Positions 41,929 to 51,307 of a stretch of DNA of 58,462 nucleotides are shown in pieces. Position 1 is the first letter of the stretch. Every line of letters begins with the position of its first letter. The position numbers were made by a program, and so were the translations under genes. The stretch comes from an uncultured Marinococcus sp. Lineage in GTDB: Bacteria; Bacillota; Bacilli; Bacillales; Marinococcaceae. The notes beneath the pieces are model-generated. The model had not been told where the DNA came from and made no database searches. It saw only the letters and a program-made list of their open reading frames with translations. The stretch is from NCBI RefSeq assembly GCF_947493875.1, contig NZ_CANLSU010000009.1:1-58462 (forward strand), in the 5' to 3' direction.

Positions 41929-42183
41929 TTTTTCTTCCTCCTTTTTTTATTAAAGCTTACTTATCGTCATAACGTTAGGCGGTTCGTCTTATTATTTGTT
42001 GCGGCGCCGCAAGACCCAGACCTTTAACCCCAGTTATTTTCCAGAAAAACGCTTTCATAATAATGAATAAAAATTAGCATGAACAACCGGAAATAACCGG
42101 GTGAGCCTAGAAAAAGCCGCACACGTATCCCAATGGAATGACTGGTGTGCGGCTTTCATATACTCAACCTAACGTATTAACTT
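41929..42183 (-). other. Leader of glpF-glpK
   Basis: A roughly 250-nt 5' UTR runs from the glpF promoter to the gene. It contains an intrinsic terminator (42111-42156) that precedes the coding region, the arrangement that GlpP antiterminates in B. subtilis when glycerol 3-phosphate is present. A second, weaker structure of CCGG repeats lies at 42087-42100. The regulator itself is not in this window. Confidence 0.7.
42111..42156 (-). terminator. Leader terminator of glpF-glpK
   Basis: Perfect 12-bp stem AAAGCCGCACAC / GTGTGCGGCTTT with a 20-nt loop and TTTCT on the minus strand, about 30-70 nt after the promoter. Confidence 0.85.
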
Positions 42184-42189
42184 AAATAA

Positions 42190-42218
42190 ATCTTACCACT
42201 ATGAGAAAACGCTGTCAA
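42190..42218 (-). promoter_or_regulatory. Promoter of glpF-glpK
   Basis: Minus strand: perfect -35 TTGACA (42213-42218), 17-bp spacer, -10 TAAGAT (42190-42195). A cre box overlaps the -35 and spacer. Confidence 0.85.
42204..42217 (-). promoter_or_regulatory. cre (CcpA) operator
   Basis: Minus-strand TGACAGCGTTTTCT matches the cre consensus TGWNANCGNTNWCA at all positions but the last. Its place over the -35 region is like the known glpFK cre of B. subtilis and predicts glucose repression. Confidence 0.7.
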
Positions 42219-42279
42219 TAACTTGTCACATAATTATTTTTGATTTTTCTGAAATTAAAAGGTGTGCAAAGCCCGTCCT

Positions 42280-42930
42280 TCAAGAGATTAACGCATTCCA
42301 CTCTTCACAGTTTTCGAGTTTTCGCTTGATTCTCTGAAGCGCATTGTCGATTGATTTATTTCTTCTGCCGAGCAGTCCGGACATCTCCTGATAGGAACGG
42401 CCATCGATGTACAGCTGCAGCACCTGCTGTTCAAGTTCACTCAGCACACTGCCAATTTTCGTTTCCATGTCCTCCTGATTCTCTCTGATAATCAGCAGAT
42501 CCTCCGGACTTTTGGCGTGGGTCTCTACTAAAATATCAAGCAGCGGGCGTTCCGAATCTTCCTCATACACTGGCTTATCCAACGAGATATATGAGTTCAG
42601 CGGCGAATGCTTCTGTCTCGTCGCCGTCTTTATAGCTGTAATGATCTGCCTTGTAATACACAACTCAGCAAAGGCACGGAAAGAGGATAGTTTGTCCCCC
42701 CGGAAATCTCGTACAGCTTTATACAGCCCGATCATTCCTTCTTGTATAATATCTTCATAATCTCCCCCGATGAGAAAATACGATCGCGATTTCGCCCGCA
42801 CTAAATGCCGGTATTTCTCAATCAGTCGTTCTAACGCCTGGTTATCGCCTGCACGTGCAAATTCAATCAGTATTTCATCTTCGGTTCGGGTGGTTTGACG
42901 TTGTTCCGGTTTCTTGAGGTCTGTACTCAA
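42280..42930 (-). CDS. sigH: RNA polymerase sigma factor SigH
   Basis: A 216-residue sigma-30 (Spo0H) factor controlling the transition state, competence and early sporulation in Bacillus. Region 2 contains RAKSRSYFLIGGDYEDIIQEG and FRAFAELCITRQIITAIKTA; region 4 has LYIDGRSYQEMSGLLGRRNK. The identity is clear against B. subtilis SigH. I choose TTG 42930 because CGGAGGG lies 6 nt upstream; ATG 42948 would add six residues and overlie that site. Confidence 0.95.
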   Translation of the reverse strand: MSTDLKKPEQRQTTRTEDEILIEFARAGDNQALERLIEKYRHLVRAKSRSYFLIGGDYEDIIQEGMIGLYKAVRDFRGDKLSSFRAFAELCITRQIITAIKTATRQKHSPLNSYISLDKPVYEEDSERPLLDILVETHAKSPEDLLIIRENQEDMETKIGSVLSELEQQVLQLYIDGRSYQEMSGLLGRRNKSIDNALQRIKRKLENCEEWNALIS

Positions 42931-42975
42931 TACAATCCCTCCGCCCATGCGCGTAGTAGTATAAATATAGCAATC

Positions 42976-43005
42976 ATTATATCGGAGTGTTCATAAGAGC
43001 GTCAA
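42976..43005 (-). promoter_or_regulatory. Promoter of sigH
   Basis: Minus strand: -35 TTGACG (43000-43005), 18-bp spacer, perfect -10 TATAAT (42976-42981), starting 4 bp after the rae1 stop codon. sigH can thus be expressed apart from the cysE operon. Confidence 0.75.
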
Positions 43006-43009
43006 CTGC

Positions 43010-43522
43010 CTACAAATCCCTTTTGCGCCATTTGTCGAAAATTTCTGCCATTTCTTCCGTAATAGGAAGAGTAGTCTTATGAATTGCCTTTTTTTGATTT
43101 TCAAGCTGTTCTTCGATGCCTTTTTCGACAAGCTTTGTTTCATGCCGGAGCTCCCGTGCTGATTTTCTTAATGCCCCGCTCCCAAACGTCATTGACTGTT
43201 CAGCATAATCAGAGGTGGCGACGTGTACCCTCGTTTCCACGTTTTTTAACTCTCCGACTAATTTTTCGATGCGCTCATCAGCTGTTTCGTGTTCTCTCGT
43301 ATATACTACCTCCACACGTTTCAGCTGATAGTTTTTCCCAATGCCGGGAACCATATGGGCGTCGAAAACAACAATAACTCTCCATCCTTTATACGCCTGG
43401 TACTCCGCCATGGCATCAATAAGCCGGTCCCGTGCCTCTTCCAGATGACCGGCCCGGAGCGGCTTCAGCTCCGGCCAGTCGCCAATCACGTTATATCCAT
43501 CTACGAGAAGAATGTCCTTCAT
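43010..43522 (-). CDS. rae1: NYN-domain ribosome-associated endoribonuclease (Rae1/YacP)
   Basis: A 170-residue NYN/PIN-like nuclease. In B. subtilis Rae1 cleaves mRNA in the ribosomal A site. Acidic residues are in ILLVDGYNVIGDWPE, VIVVFDAH and VATSDYAEQ. Its ATG overlaps the rlmB stop codon by 4 nt, so it is coupled to the rlmB-mrnC-cysS-cysE unit. Confidence 0.92.
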   Translation of the reverse strand: MKDILLVDGYNVIGDWPELKPLRAGHLEEARDRLIDAMAEYQAYKGWRVIVVFDAHMVPGIGKNYQLKRVEVVYTREHETADERIEKLVGELKNVETRVHVATSDYAEQSMTFGSGALRKSARELRHETKLVEKGIEEQLENQKKAIHKTTLPITEEMAEIFDKWRKRDL

Positions 43523-44271
43523 GGTGTCTGCCTGCCCTTCTCCTGTCTTTTACGCATCACTTCATACATTAGAACACCACCGGCGACAGAAGCGTTCAAT
43601 GAAGTAACTGCTCCGTGCATCGGAATCTGTACCAGAAAGTCACAGGCTTCCTTTACAAGCCGGCTCAATCCCTTTCCTTCGTTTCCGATTACCAGAGCAA
43701 GCGGCATGTCTGCCTGCATCTGCCTGTAATCAGAGGCGTTCTCTATTCCCGTCCCGGCTATCCAAAGGCCTTTTTCCTTTAATTCATCGAGCGTTTTATT
43801 AATGTTTGTTACACGGACTACCGGCACGTATTCGACGGCTCCGGCCGATGTTTTTACTACGGTTTGGGTCACACCTGCAGCCCGTCTTTTCGGAATAATG
43901 ACGCCGTGTACGCCAGAGGCATTCGCCGTCCGTATCATGGAACCCAGATTATGAGGATCCTCCACCCCGTCCAGGACGAGGAAAAAAGGGTCCTCATGCT
44001 GCTTTTCTGCTTTTCGGAATAAATCCTCCATTCCTGCGTACTGATAAGCCGGCACAGCCGCCGCTACTCCCTGGTGTACGCCTGCATCGAGCTCATCAAG
44101 TTTTTTCTTTGAAACCTCCTGCACTGCTATTCCTTTTTTTCCTGCCAGAGCTCTTATTTCCTGTGCTGCTCCTTTTTTGGCAGTATCTGCGATCATAATT
44201 CTTTCAATTTTCCGGTCGGCTTTCAACGCTTCTATAACAGGATTTTTCCCCGCGATCCATTCCTGGCTCAT
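43519..44271 (-). CDS. rlmB: 23S rRNA 2'-O-methyltransferase RlmB family
   Basis: A 250-residue SPOUT methyltransferase of the TrmH/RlmB family. The substrate-binding N-terminal domain holds GKNPVIEALKADRKIERIMI. The knotted domain has LDGVEDPHNLGSMIRTANASG, IGNEGKGLS and LNASVAGGVLMYE. RlmB methylates G2251 in E. coli 23S rRNA; the B. subtilis YacO target is comparable. It overlaps mrnC by 4 nt. Confidence 0.95.
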   Translation of the reverse strand: MSQEWIAGKNPVIEALKADRKIERIMIADTAKKGAAQEIRALAGKKGIAVQEVSKKKLDELDAGVHQGVAAAVPAYQYAGMEDLFRKAEKQHEDPFFLVLDGVEDPHNLGSMIRTANASGVHGVIIPKRRAAGVTQTVVKTSAGAVEYVPVVRVTNINKTLDELKEKGLWIAGTGIENASDYRQMQADMPLALVIGNEGKGLSRLVKEACDFLVQIPMHGAVTSLNASVAGGVLMYEVMRKRQEKGRQTP

Positions 44272-44684
44272 AATGACTGGCCTCTTTCTTGTGTTTTGTC
44301 TATCGCAAATGCAATAATTTCGTTCACCCGTTCCTGTCTGCCGGCAAAATACAGATACCCAATCACTGCTTCAAACGCTGTACTCATACGGTAGGTGGCC
44401 AGGTCCGTGTTTTTGGGGATGCTTCCGGATTTCGCGTTGCGTCCACGTCTGGCCACGGCTGTCTCCTCTTCAGTTAAATACCTTTCCTCCCACATGGACC
44501 GAAGCACTTCCGCCTGGGCCTGAGCCGATACGTAGGAGGTAGCCTGCTTATGCAGCTCCTGCGGCCGCACTTTCCCTTCCGAAATTAAATAATGACGGAT
44601 GTGGGTTTCAAGCACTGCATCTCCCATATACGCAAGCGCCAGAGCATTTAACTGCTTTTCATCTACTTTACTATAGTTTATCAT
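44268..44684 (-). CDS. mrnC: Mini-ribonuclease III (MrnC)
   Basis: A 138-residue RNase III-like protein without the double-stranded RNA-binding domain; it matures 23S rRNA ends in Bacillus. The catalytic block is ALALAYMGDAVLETHIRHYL, and the second acidic region, YRMSTAFEAVIGYLYFAG, supplies the other metal ligands. It starts 1 bp after cysS ends. Confidence 0.95.
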   Translation of the reverse strand: MINYSKVDEKQLNALALAYMGDAVLETHIRHYLISEGKVRPQELHKQATSYVSAQAQAEVLRSMWEERYLTEEETAVARRGRNAKSGSIPKNTDLATYRMSTAFEAVIGYLYFAGRQERVNEIIAFAIDKTQERGQSL

Positions 44685-44685
44685 G

Positions 44686-46080
44686 CTACTTCCTCTTCCA
44701 CCGGGTTCCCTGCGGCGTATCTTCTAATAAAATTCCGTCGTTCTCGAGCTGATCCCGGATTTCATCGGCACGGGCAAAGTTTTTATTTTTTCTTGCTTCC
44801 ACCCGCTCTTTGAGAAGCTGTTCGATGTCTTCATCGAGCATTTCCTCCTCTTTTTCCAAAGATACCCCCAGCACGTCCCCAATTTCTGTCATCGTTTCAA
44901 TAATCGCATCCAGTGAGGCGATACTTGTCTGTGGCTGCTGCATATATTTATTTGCTTCCCGGGCCAGGTCAAACAGTACACTGATGGCATTTGCCGTGTT
45001 GAAGTCATCATCCATTTCCTCCAGAAAGCGCGCCTTGGCCCGTTCGGCCGCCTCCCGGCCTTCCCCGCTGCCGCCGTCCGCACTTTCACCCCGGCGGTGC
45101 TTGACGTTTTCAAGCGTGGAGCGCAGCCGCTCCAGCCCGGCTCTGGCCGATTCAAGCAAATCGTTATCAAAGTTAATAGGATTGCGGTAGTGCGCCTGCA
45201 TCATGAAAAAGCGGATCACTTCCGGATCGTGCTGCTGAATCATGTCATGCACCAGCACGAAATTTCCGAGAGATTTCGACATTTTTTCATTATTAATATT
45301 AATATAGCCGTTGTGCATCCAGTAGTTGGCCATCGGCTTGCCGGTCAATGCTTCCGTCTGGGCAATTTCGTTTTCGTGGTGGGGGAATTTTAAATCCTGG
45401 CCGCCGGCATGAATATCTATAGTGTCTCCCATATATTTCTTCACCATCGCCGAGCATTCAATATGCCATCCCGGGCGCCCTTCGCCCCACGGGCTGTTCC
45501 ACGCAATTTCGTTTTCCTTCGCTTTTTTCCAGAGCGTGAAATCCATCGGGTCCTCTTTCTGCTCGCCTACTTCGATTCGCGCACCCATTTGCAGATCTCC
45601 GACCGACTGCGAGGAAAGCTTTCCGTAGTTTTTGAATTTCTTTGTGCGGTAATACACATCGCCGTTTGATTCATAGGCAAATCCTTTTGCGATCAGCTGC
45701 TCGATAAACTCGACCATTTCTGTCACTGTTTCGGTCGCCCGCGGATGAAGATCCGCTTTTTCAACTCCGAGCGATTCGATATCTTCAAGGTACGTGTCGA
45801 TAAAACGATTAGCGAGCACCGGCACTTCTTCATTCATTTCCTGGGCAGCTTTAATAATTTTGTCATCCACATCGGTGAAATTCGACACGTAGTACACATT
45901 GTATCCACGGTACATCAGATAGCGGCGGACAGCATCAAAAACAATAGCAGGACGGGCGTTGCCGATATGAATGTAGTTGTACACAGTCGGCCCGCACACG
46001 TACATTGTGATCCGGTCCGGGTCTATCGGTTGAAACAGTTCTTTTTGATTGGTTAATGAATTGTATATATGAATCGCCAT
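44686..46080 (-). CDS. cysS: Cysteinyl-tRNA synthetase
   Basis: A 464-residue class I synthetase. The zinc site starts at [20 protein letters not shown], which also contains the HIGH variant [16 protein letters not shown] and [13 protein letters not shown] supply further zinc ligands, and KMSKSLGNF is the second signature. ATG 46080 overlaps the cysE stop by 1 nt. Expression is expected to follow the Cys T-box upstream of cysE. Confidence 0.98.
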   Translation of the reverse strand: MAIHIYNSLTNQKELFQPIDPDRITMYVCGPTVYNYIHIGNARPAIVFDAVRRYLMYRGYNVYYVSNFTDVDDKIIKAAQEMNEEVPVLANRFIDTYLEDIESLGVEKADLHPRATETVTEMVEFIEQLIAKGFAYESNGDVYYRTKKFKNYGKLSSQSVGDLQMGARIEVGEQKEDPMDFTLWKKAKENEIAWNSPWGEGRPGWHIECSAMVKKYMGDTIDIHAGGQDLKFPHHENEIAQTEALTGKPMANYWMHNGYININNEKMSKSLGNFVLVHDMIQQHDPEVIRFFMMQAHYRNPINFDNDLLESARAGLERLRSTLENVKHRRGESADGGSGEGREAAERAKARFLEEMDDDFNTANAISVLFDLAREANKYMQQPQTSIASLDAIIETMTEIGDVLGVSLEKEEEMLDEDIEQLLKERVEARKNKNFARADEIRDQLENDGILLEDTPQGTRWKRK

Positions 46081-46754
46081 TACTGCTCTCTTCCTTTCAC
46101 CGATTGTTCATGGTCTGCGCTTTCGTGCTCCGGGAGCCGCTCTTTCAGCATTTCGATCTCCTCTTCAAGTGAACGAAGCTTGTCAGCTACCGGGTCCGGT
46201 AGGTTCTGGTGGTCGAGCGAGTTTCTGTTGATCTTGACGCCATCCTGCACAACCACCTTTCCCGGAATGCCGACGACCGTCGAGTTGGGCGGCACTTCAT
46301 TTAATACGACCGAACCTGCACCGATGCGGGAATGCTTTCCAATCGTCATGGAACCGAGCACCTTAGCCCCGCTTGCGATTAATACATGATCTTCAATCGT
46401 CGGATGCCGCTTGCCTTTTTCTTTACCCGTACCGCCTAAAGTGACTCCCTGGAAAATCGTTACATTATCACCGATTTCACACGTTTCCCCGATAACGACT
46501 CCCATGCCGTGGTCGATAAATAGCCGTTCGCCAACTACGGCTCCTGGATGAATTTCAATTCCGGTAATAAAACGGCTGAGCTGTGAAATTACCCGTGACA
46601 GGAAAAACATTTTTTTCTTCCACAGCCAATGAGCGAAACGATGTGACCATACAGCGTGAACACCTGCATACGTGAAGACCACCTCCAGACGGTTCCGTGC
46701 TGCCGGGTCCTGGTCAAACACGACGTCCAAATCATTTTTCAGCGTTTTCCACAT
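46080..46754 (-). CDS. cysE: Serine O-acetyltransferase
   Basis: A 224-residue left-handed beta-helix acetyltransferase forming O-acetylserine, the cysteine precursor. An N-terminal helical part is followed by [20 protein letters not shown] and [20 protein letters not shown], with the catalytic histidine. The C-terminal tail carries an acidic coiled segment ([15 protein letters not shown]). It is the first gene behind the T-box and forms an operon with cysS, mrnC, rlmB and rae1. Confidence 0.96.
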   Translation of the reverse strand: MWKTLKNDLDVVFDQDPAARNRLEVVFTYAGVHAVWSHRFAHWLWKKKMFFLSRVISQLSRFITGIEIHPGAVVGERLFIDHGMGVVIGETCEIGDNVTIFQGVTLGGTGKEKGKRHPTIEDHVLIASGAKVLGSMTIGKHSRIGAGSVVLNEVPPNSTVVGIPGKVVVQDGVKINRNSLDHQNLPDPVADKLRSLEEEIEMLKERLPEHESADHEQSVKGREQ

Positions 46755-46817
46755 GGTGCTTCCCCACTTTCTATGCCTTCTCTCAAGCTTTCATATTTGT
46801 ATGCTTAGTATATCAAT

Positions 46818-46855
46818 AAAAAAAGCGTCTCTGTGCGAATTCGCACAGAGACGCT
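46818..46855 (-). terminator. T-box terminator
   Basis: A 32-nt perfect palindrome (46824-46855) with a 15-bp stem, followed by seven T. It is the terminator alternative of the Cys T-box, about 65 bp before cysE. Confidence 0.92.
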
Positions 46856-47030
46856 TTTTTAGCGCGGTTCCACTCTGTTTAAGCGCCGGGACAGGCACTT
46901 CTCTTTTTGCCATAACGGAGCACGCCGCCGCTGCCTACTATATTCAGCAGAGGACTCCAGGACGCATTTCAAAAACCGGCTCAGTGCCCTCTCTCAGCCA
47001 CCGGAGAGCATCTCTGTATAAAGCCTGTTG
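46818..47030 (-). ncRNA. Cysteine T-box leader
   Basis: The T-box sequence TGGAACCGCG is at 46863-46872 on the minus strand. Stem I can close by CAGAGA (47011-47016) with TCCTCTG (46947-46953). The specifier in the loop reads TGC (46964-46966), a Cys codon, in agreement with cysE-cysS downstream. A strong terminator follows. Uncharged tRNA-Cys should promote read-through. Confidence 0.9.
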
Positions 47031-47069
47031 TTTTTTACTTCTTCCTGTCATAGTTTTACAGATATTTAT

Positions 47070-48530
47070 TTATGAAGAGAGAACCTGCTGCAGCCTTGCC
47101 TGTACAACGTTTCTTCCAAGGAGCGAAATAGCTACCGGCAGCTCCGGTCCATGCGTCTGACCAGTTGTCGCCACCCGGACCGGCATAAACAGCTGCTTGC
47201 CCTTATAGCCTGTCGCTTTCTGGGTAGCCTTTACCGCTTTTTTCACCGTTTCCGGTTCAAAGTCCGGAGCCTCGTCCAGCTCTTTTGAGAAGTGCTCCAG
47301 CACGGTGCTTACATGCTCCTGCTCGAGCACCTCACGGGCTTCCTGGGTATAGTCAATTTCTGTTTTGAAGAACAAATCTGTCAGCTCGACAATTTCTGCT
47401 GCATAATGCATTTGCTCCTGATAGATGCCGACAAGCTGCTTCAGCCACTCGTACTGTTCTTCCGAAAGCTTTGCCGGCAGCTTTCCTGCTTCCTGAAGAT
47501 GCGGAAGTGCAAGCAGTGTCAGACGCTCTGTGTCCGCTTCTTTTACATACTGATTGTTCATCCAGGCAAGCTTGTCCGTATCAAAGACCGCCGGGGCCTT
47601 GGAGACCCTCTCAAGCGAAAACTGTTCTTTTAATTCTTCAATGGTAAACAGCTCTTCTTCTCCTTTTGGAGACCACCCGAGCAGCGCCAGGAAGTTCACG
47701 ATAGCTTCCGGCAGGTATCCAAGATCACGGTATTGTTCGACAAATTGGATGACAGATCCGTCACGCTTGCTCATTTTCTGGCGGTTCGGATTTAAAATCA
47801 GTGATGCGTGGGCAAAACGCGGCTTTTCCCAGTCAAAGGCATCATAGACCAGCGCCTGCCGCGGTGTATTGGAAAGATGCTCTTCTGCACGGATCACGTG
47901 GGAAATTTCCATCAAATGATCATCAATAACTACCGCAAAGTTGTATGTTGGTATGCCGTCTTTACGGGCTATGACAAAGTCCCCAATGTCGTTGGACTCG
48001 AAAATAACGTTTCCTCTTACCACGTCATCAATGATGACGCTCTGTCCTTCCGGAACACGAAAACGAACGACCGGCTTAATCCCCTGGTCTTCGTATGCTT
48101 TCCGCTGCGCCGGCGTAAGGTCTCTGTCACGCCCGCTGTATTTCGGCGCTTCCCCACGGGCCATCTGCTCTTCTCGTTCCTGGGCAAGCTCTTCTTCTGT
48201 CATGTAGTCGTAATAGGCCTTGCCTTCATCGAGAAGACGTTGGACGTATTCTTTATACAGATCGATTCTCTCCATCGACTGATAAGGCGCATGCGGGCCG
48301 CCGACATCCACGCTTTCATCCCATTCGATGCCAAGCCAGCGCAGGCTTTCCATTAAACGGGCAGTAGCATCTTCCACGTTACGCTCCTGATCTGTATCTT
48401 CAATGCGCAGAATAAAATCTCCACCCTGGCTTCTGGCAAATAAATAATTAAACAGTGCCGAGCGCGCTCCTCCGATATGAAGATGGCCGGTCGGACTCGG
48501 CGCAAACCGTACACGTACTTTTTCACTCAT
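47070..48530 (-). CDS. gltX: Glutamyl-tRNA synthetase
   Basis: A 486-residue class I synthetase, probably charging both tRNA-Glu and tRNA-Gln as in other Bacillaceae. The signature [19 protein letters not shown] contains the HIGH variant; the second signature is [11 protein letters not shown] 48530 is chosen, 9 nt after GGAGG; an in-frame GTG at 48539 lies too near that site. It follows ispF by 53 bp, and the Cys T-box begins beyond its stop codon. Confidence 0.97.
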   Translation of the reverse strand: MSEKVRVRFAPSPTGHLHIGGARSALFNYLFARSQGGDFILRIEDTDQERNVEDATARLMESLRWLGIEWDESVDVGGPHAPYQSMERIDLYKEYVQRLLDEGKAYYDYMTEEELAQEREEQMARGEAPKYSGRDRDLTPAQRKAYEDQGIKPVVRFRVPEGQSVIIDDVVRGNVIFESNDIGDFVIARKDGIPTYNFAVVIDDHLMEISHVIRAEEHLSNTPRQALVYDAFDWEKPRFAHASLILNPNRQKMSKRDGSVIQFVEQYRDLGYLPEAIVNFLALLGWSPKGEEELFTIEELKEQFSLERVSKAPAVFDTDKLAWMNNQYVKEADTERLTLLALPHLQEAGKLPAKLSEEQYEWLKQLVGIYQEQMHYAAEIVELTDLFFKTEIDYTQEAREVLEQEHVSTVLEHFSKELDEAPDFEPETVKKAVKATQKATGYKGKQLFMPVRVATTGQTHGPELPVAISLLGRNVVQARLQQVLSS

Positions 48531-48583
48531 TTCCTTCACCCTCCGTAGACTTTCTTTTTTATATCCTCTATTTTTACATATAT

Positions 48584-49063
48584 TTAATCAGCCGGCTGCA
48601 GAAGTACAACAGCATGAGCAGCAATACCTTCTTTTCGGCCGACAAACCCAAGCTTTTCTGTAGTCGTCGCTTTTACGTTCACCTGGTCCTCTGTTTCTGC
48701 TTCAAGCAGTTCACCGATCCGCTTTTTCATTTCCGGAATGTGCGGTGCCATTTTTGGCTGCTGGGCCAGTATAGTCGCATCGACATTTCCAAGCTTCCAT
48801 CCCTGTGCTTGTACAAGACTGCAGGCATGAGAAAGCAGGTCTGCAGAATCAGCATCTTTAAATTCCGGATCCGTGTCCGGAAAATGCCTGCCGATATCGC
48901 CCAGCCCGACTGCCCCCAGTATCGCATCTGTTACTGCATGAAGTAAAACGTCCGCATCCGAATGTCCAAGGAGTCCTTTATCGTGAGGAATGTTTATGCC
49001 TCCCAGTATTAAAGGGCGGCCTTCCTGCAGCTGGTGTACATCATATCCATGTCCAATTCTCAT
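48584..49063 (-). CDS. ispF: 2-C-methyl-D-erythritol 2,4-cyclodiphosphate synthase
   Basis: A 159-residue MEP-pathway enzyme. The start [20 protein letters not shown] supplies the Asp and His metal ligands, and [20 protein letters not shown] contains the third. Zinc or another divalent metal is needed. ATG 49063 overlaps the ispD stop by 1 nt. Confidence 0.98.
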   Translation of the reverse strand: MRIGHGYDVHQLQEGRPLILGGINIPHDKGLLGHSDADVLLHAVTDAILGAVGLGDIGRHFPDTDPEFKDADSADLLSHACSLVQAQGWKLGNVDATILAQQPKMAPHIPEMKKRIGELLEAETEDQVNVKATTTEKLGFVGRKEGIAAHAVVLLQPAD

Positions 49064-49758
49064 TACTTTCTTCCCTCTCTTCGCTTCTGCAAAATCGCCC
49101 GGGCCACCACCATGTCTTCAGGAGTAGTCAGCTTGATGTTATCGTAGCTTCCTTCCACAATCTTTACCGGCCGGCCCATGTATTCTACCAGGCTGGTATC
49201 GTCTGTGCCGATAATCTGGTGGGCCGCTGCGTAATCGTAGGCCTCCATCACCACTGCTGCCTGAAACGCCTGTGGAGTCTGTACTGCCCACAAGCTGGAA
49301 CGGTCGATCGTTTCAAGCACCGTCGCCCCATCGGTACGTTTGACGGTATCTTTCATTTTTGTGCCAAGCACCGCTGCCCCCGTTTGCTCGGCCTGTTCCA
49401 CGAGGCGGTGGATATCTTCCTGTTCGACGAACGGGCGGGCCCCGTCGTGCACCAGAACGACCCGGTGCTCGGGAAGAAGGCGTTTCAACCCTTCATGCAC
49501 ACTATTCTGGCGTTCGTTTCCGCCCACGACCACCTGCTTTACCTTCCGAATGCCCCACTCTTCGAAAAGCTCTTCCATGTCATAAATTTCTGAAGCGTTG
49601 GCAACAACAATAATTTCTCTACACCACGGGTCCTGCTCGAAAACAGATGCAGTATGAATTATTAATGGCCGTTCTTCTAAAACGAGAAATTGTTTATTAT
49701 GGCCTGCCTGCATTCGTTTCCCCTGGCCGGCTGCAGGAATGACTACCGCATAGTTCAT
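49063..49758 (-). CDS. ispD: 2-C-methyl-D-erythritol 4-phosphate cytidylyltransferase
   Basis: A 231-residue MEP-pathway enzyme that adds CMP to methylerythritol phosphate. The CTP-binding start is [20 protein letters not shown], and [16 protein letters not shown] and [15 protein letters not shown] are further signatures. It is coupled to ispF; yacL lies 240 bp upstream. Confidence 0.98.
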   Translation of the reverse strand: MNYAVVIPAAGQGKRMQAGHNKQFLVLEERPLIIHTASVFEQDPWCREIIVVANASEIYDMEELFEEWGIRKVKQVVVGGNERQNSVHEGLKRLLPEHRVVLVHDGARPFVEQEDIHRLVEQAEQTGAAVLGTKMKDTVKRTDGATVLETIDRSSLWAVQTPQAFQAAVVMEAYDYAAAHQIIGTDDTSLVEYMGRPVKIVEGSYDNIKLTTPEDMVVARAILQKRREGRK

Positions 49759-49867
49759 AGTACCTCTCCAATTTCAAGACATTGTAGTCCCGGTGTTATG
49801 TAACGCGTTTTCTCTGCTCTTACAGCAAAGTGCGCCTGTTAATAATATGCTGATACCCGAAAAACGC

Positions 49868-49896
49868 CCTATATATTCTACCGCGCCGCTTATCAA
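49868..49896 (-). promoter_or_regulatory. Possible promoter of ispD-ispF
   Basis: Minus strand: -35 TTGATA (49891-49896), 17-bp spacer, -10 TATAGG (49868-49873), with TATATA 2 bp upstream as an alternative at 15-bp spacing. Confidence 0.4.
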
Positions 49897-49965
49897 ACAT
49901 TAATTTTACCAAAACTTGCCCTAAAGGAAAAGCTGCCGGCTGTTTATATCTGATGGAAATCTGCA

Positions 49966-49992
49966 TAAAAAAGCCCTGCGCAGGCACAGGGC
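49966..49992 (-). terminator. Terminator of yacL
   Basis: Minus-strand GCCCTG-tgcctgcg-CAGGGC followed by TTTTTTATG. It begins 6 bp after the yacL stop codon. Confidence 0.8.
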
Positions 49993-49998
49993 ATCTCA

Positions 49999-51123
49999 TT
50001 ATAAAGCTTTTTCGCGTTTTGATACCTTTGGTTTTGCAAATATCATCCGTCCCGCACTCGTCTGCAGAACGCTCGTAACTACCACTTCTATTTCCTGGCC
50101 GATATAGCCTTTCCCGCTTTCGACTACAATCATTGTGCCATCGTCTAAGTATCCAATCCCCTGGCTTTGTTCCTTCCCGTCCTTGATCACCTGGACCATC
50201 ATTTCCTCGCCAGGAAGAACTACCGGTTTGACCGCATTCGCCAAATCATTAATGTTTAACACGCTGACACCCTGCAGATCGCACACCTTATTTAAGTTAA
50301 AGTCATTGGTCACAACAATACCATTTCGTACTTTCGCAAGCTTCACCAGCTTGCTGTCCACTTCATGAATGTCTTCAAAATCAGTATCCGTAATTTCTAC
50401 TTCGATAGGAAGTTCCTTTTGAATACGGTTTAGGATATCGAGTCCGCGACGACCCCGGTTACGCTTTAATACATCTGAAGAATCCGCAATATGCTGAAGC
50501 TCTTCAAGTACAAATTCCGGGATCACCAGTTTCCCCTCAATAAATCCTGATTGGCAGATATCTGCAATCCGCCCGTCAATAATCACGCTTGTATCGAGCA
50601 GCTTCTCCCATGCCTGATTTTCTTCTGAAGCGGCTGCAGCTGCCAGCGCTGCTTCTTCCTTTGCCGCAGCGTTTTTTGAGCTTGAAAAAAGACCCAACAG
50701 CTCATCACGCTTTTTAAATCCAATCTGGAAGCCAAAATAGCCGCAGAAAAAGGATAAAAATAAGGGAAGCACGGAATCAATTACGGGAATACGGATAGAA
50801 TTGAGCGGAAGGGAAATAAGAAAGGCGACCACCAGTCCGAAAATCAGTCCGAGCGTACCGAACAACACGTCTGTGACAGGAGCTTTCACGACCTTCTCTT
50901 CCAGGAATCGCATGCCGTTGACGATTGGCCCCGCGATCCAAAGGCTCACGGCCCAAAACACAAACCCCACGATTACCGCTCCAACAGTAGCGCCGATATA
51001 GGTGTTGTAGACCCAGTCAGGAAACGTATAAAAAGGAAATAAAGAAATAAGTTCAGGAATATAAAGAAATCCTAACGTAATACCGGCAAGAACAAAAAAT
51101 AACTGTACAATCTTTTCCAACAC
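49999..51123 (-). CDS. PIN/TRAM-domain membrane protein (YacL type)
   Basis: A 374-residue membrane-anchored protein. Four hydrophobic helices fill about residues 5-140. After a charged linker the PIN domain (about 175-295) opens [20 protein letters not shown], with further acidic residues in [16 protein letters not shown] domain (about 300-365) contains [19 protein letters not shown]. The role is unknown, probably RNA-related. In B. subtilis disA precedes it; here radA is next, 184 bp away. Confidence 0.92.
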   Translation of the reverse strand: MLEKIVQLFFVLAGITLGFLYIPELISLFPFYTFPDWVYNTYIGATVGAVIVGFVFWAVSLWIAGPIVNGMRFLEEKVVKAPVTDVLFGTLGLIFGLVVAFLISLPLNSIRIPVIDSVLPLFLSFFCGYFGFQIGFKKRDELLGLFSSSKNAAAKEEAALAAAAASEENQAWEKLLDTSVIIDGRIADICQSGFIEGKLVIPEFVLEELQHIADSSDVLKRNRGRRGLDILNRIQKELPIEVEITDTDFEDIHEVDSKLVKLAKVRNGIVVTNDFNLNKVCDLQGVSVLNINDLANAVKPVVLPGEEMMVQVIKDGKEQSQGIGYLDDGTMIVVESGKGYIGQEIEVVVTSVLQTSAGRMIFAKPKVSKREKAL

Positions 51124-51146
51124 TTTCCAAACACCTCCTTAAGTGT

Positions 51147-51152
51147 ATTATA
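51147..51152 (-). promoter_or_regulatory. Possible -10 element of the yacL promoter
   Basis: A perfect TATAAT on the minus strand, 24 bp before yacL. The best -35 (TTGTAC) is only 15 bp away, so the promoter is uncertain. Confidence 0.3.
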
Positions 51153-51268
51153 AACATTTTTCCTCTGGTACAAACCACTAACGTCATATTTATCATAACT
51201 TTGGACAATTTGATACAATATGTTCATAAAATCGTTGAATTTTCTTAATTATTAGGTAAAAGGATAGT

Positions 51269-51298
51269 GAAGGTCCTACTAGAGCGATCAGGACCTTC
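51269..51298 (-). terminator. Hairpin after radA
   Basis: Perfect 9-bp stem GAAGGTCCT / AGGACCTTC with a 12-nt loop, 10 bp after the radA stop. The T-rich segment (CCTTTT) is set off by a few bases, so termination may be partial. Confidence 0.65.
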
Positions 51299-51307
51299 AT
51301 CTTTAAT

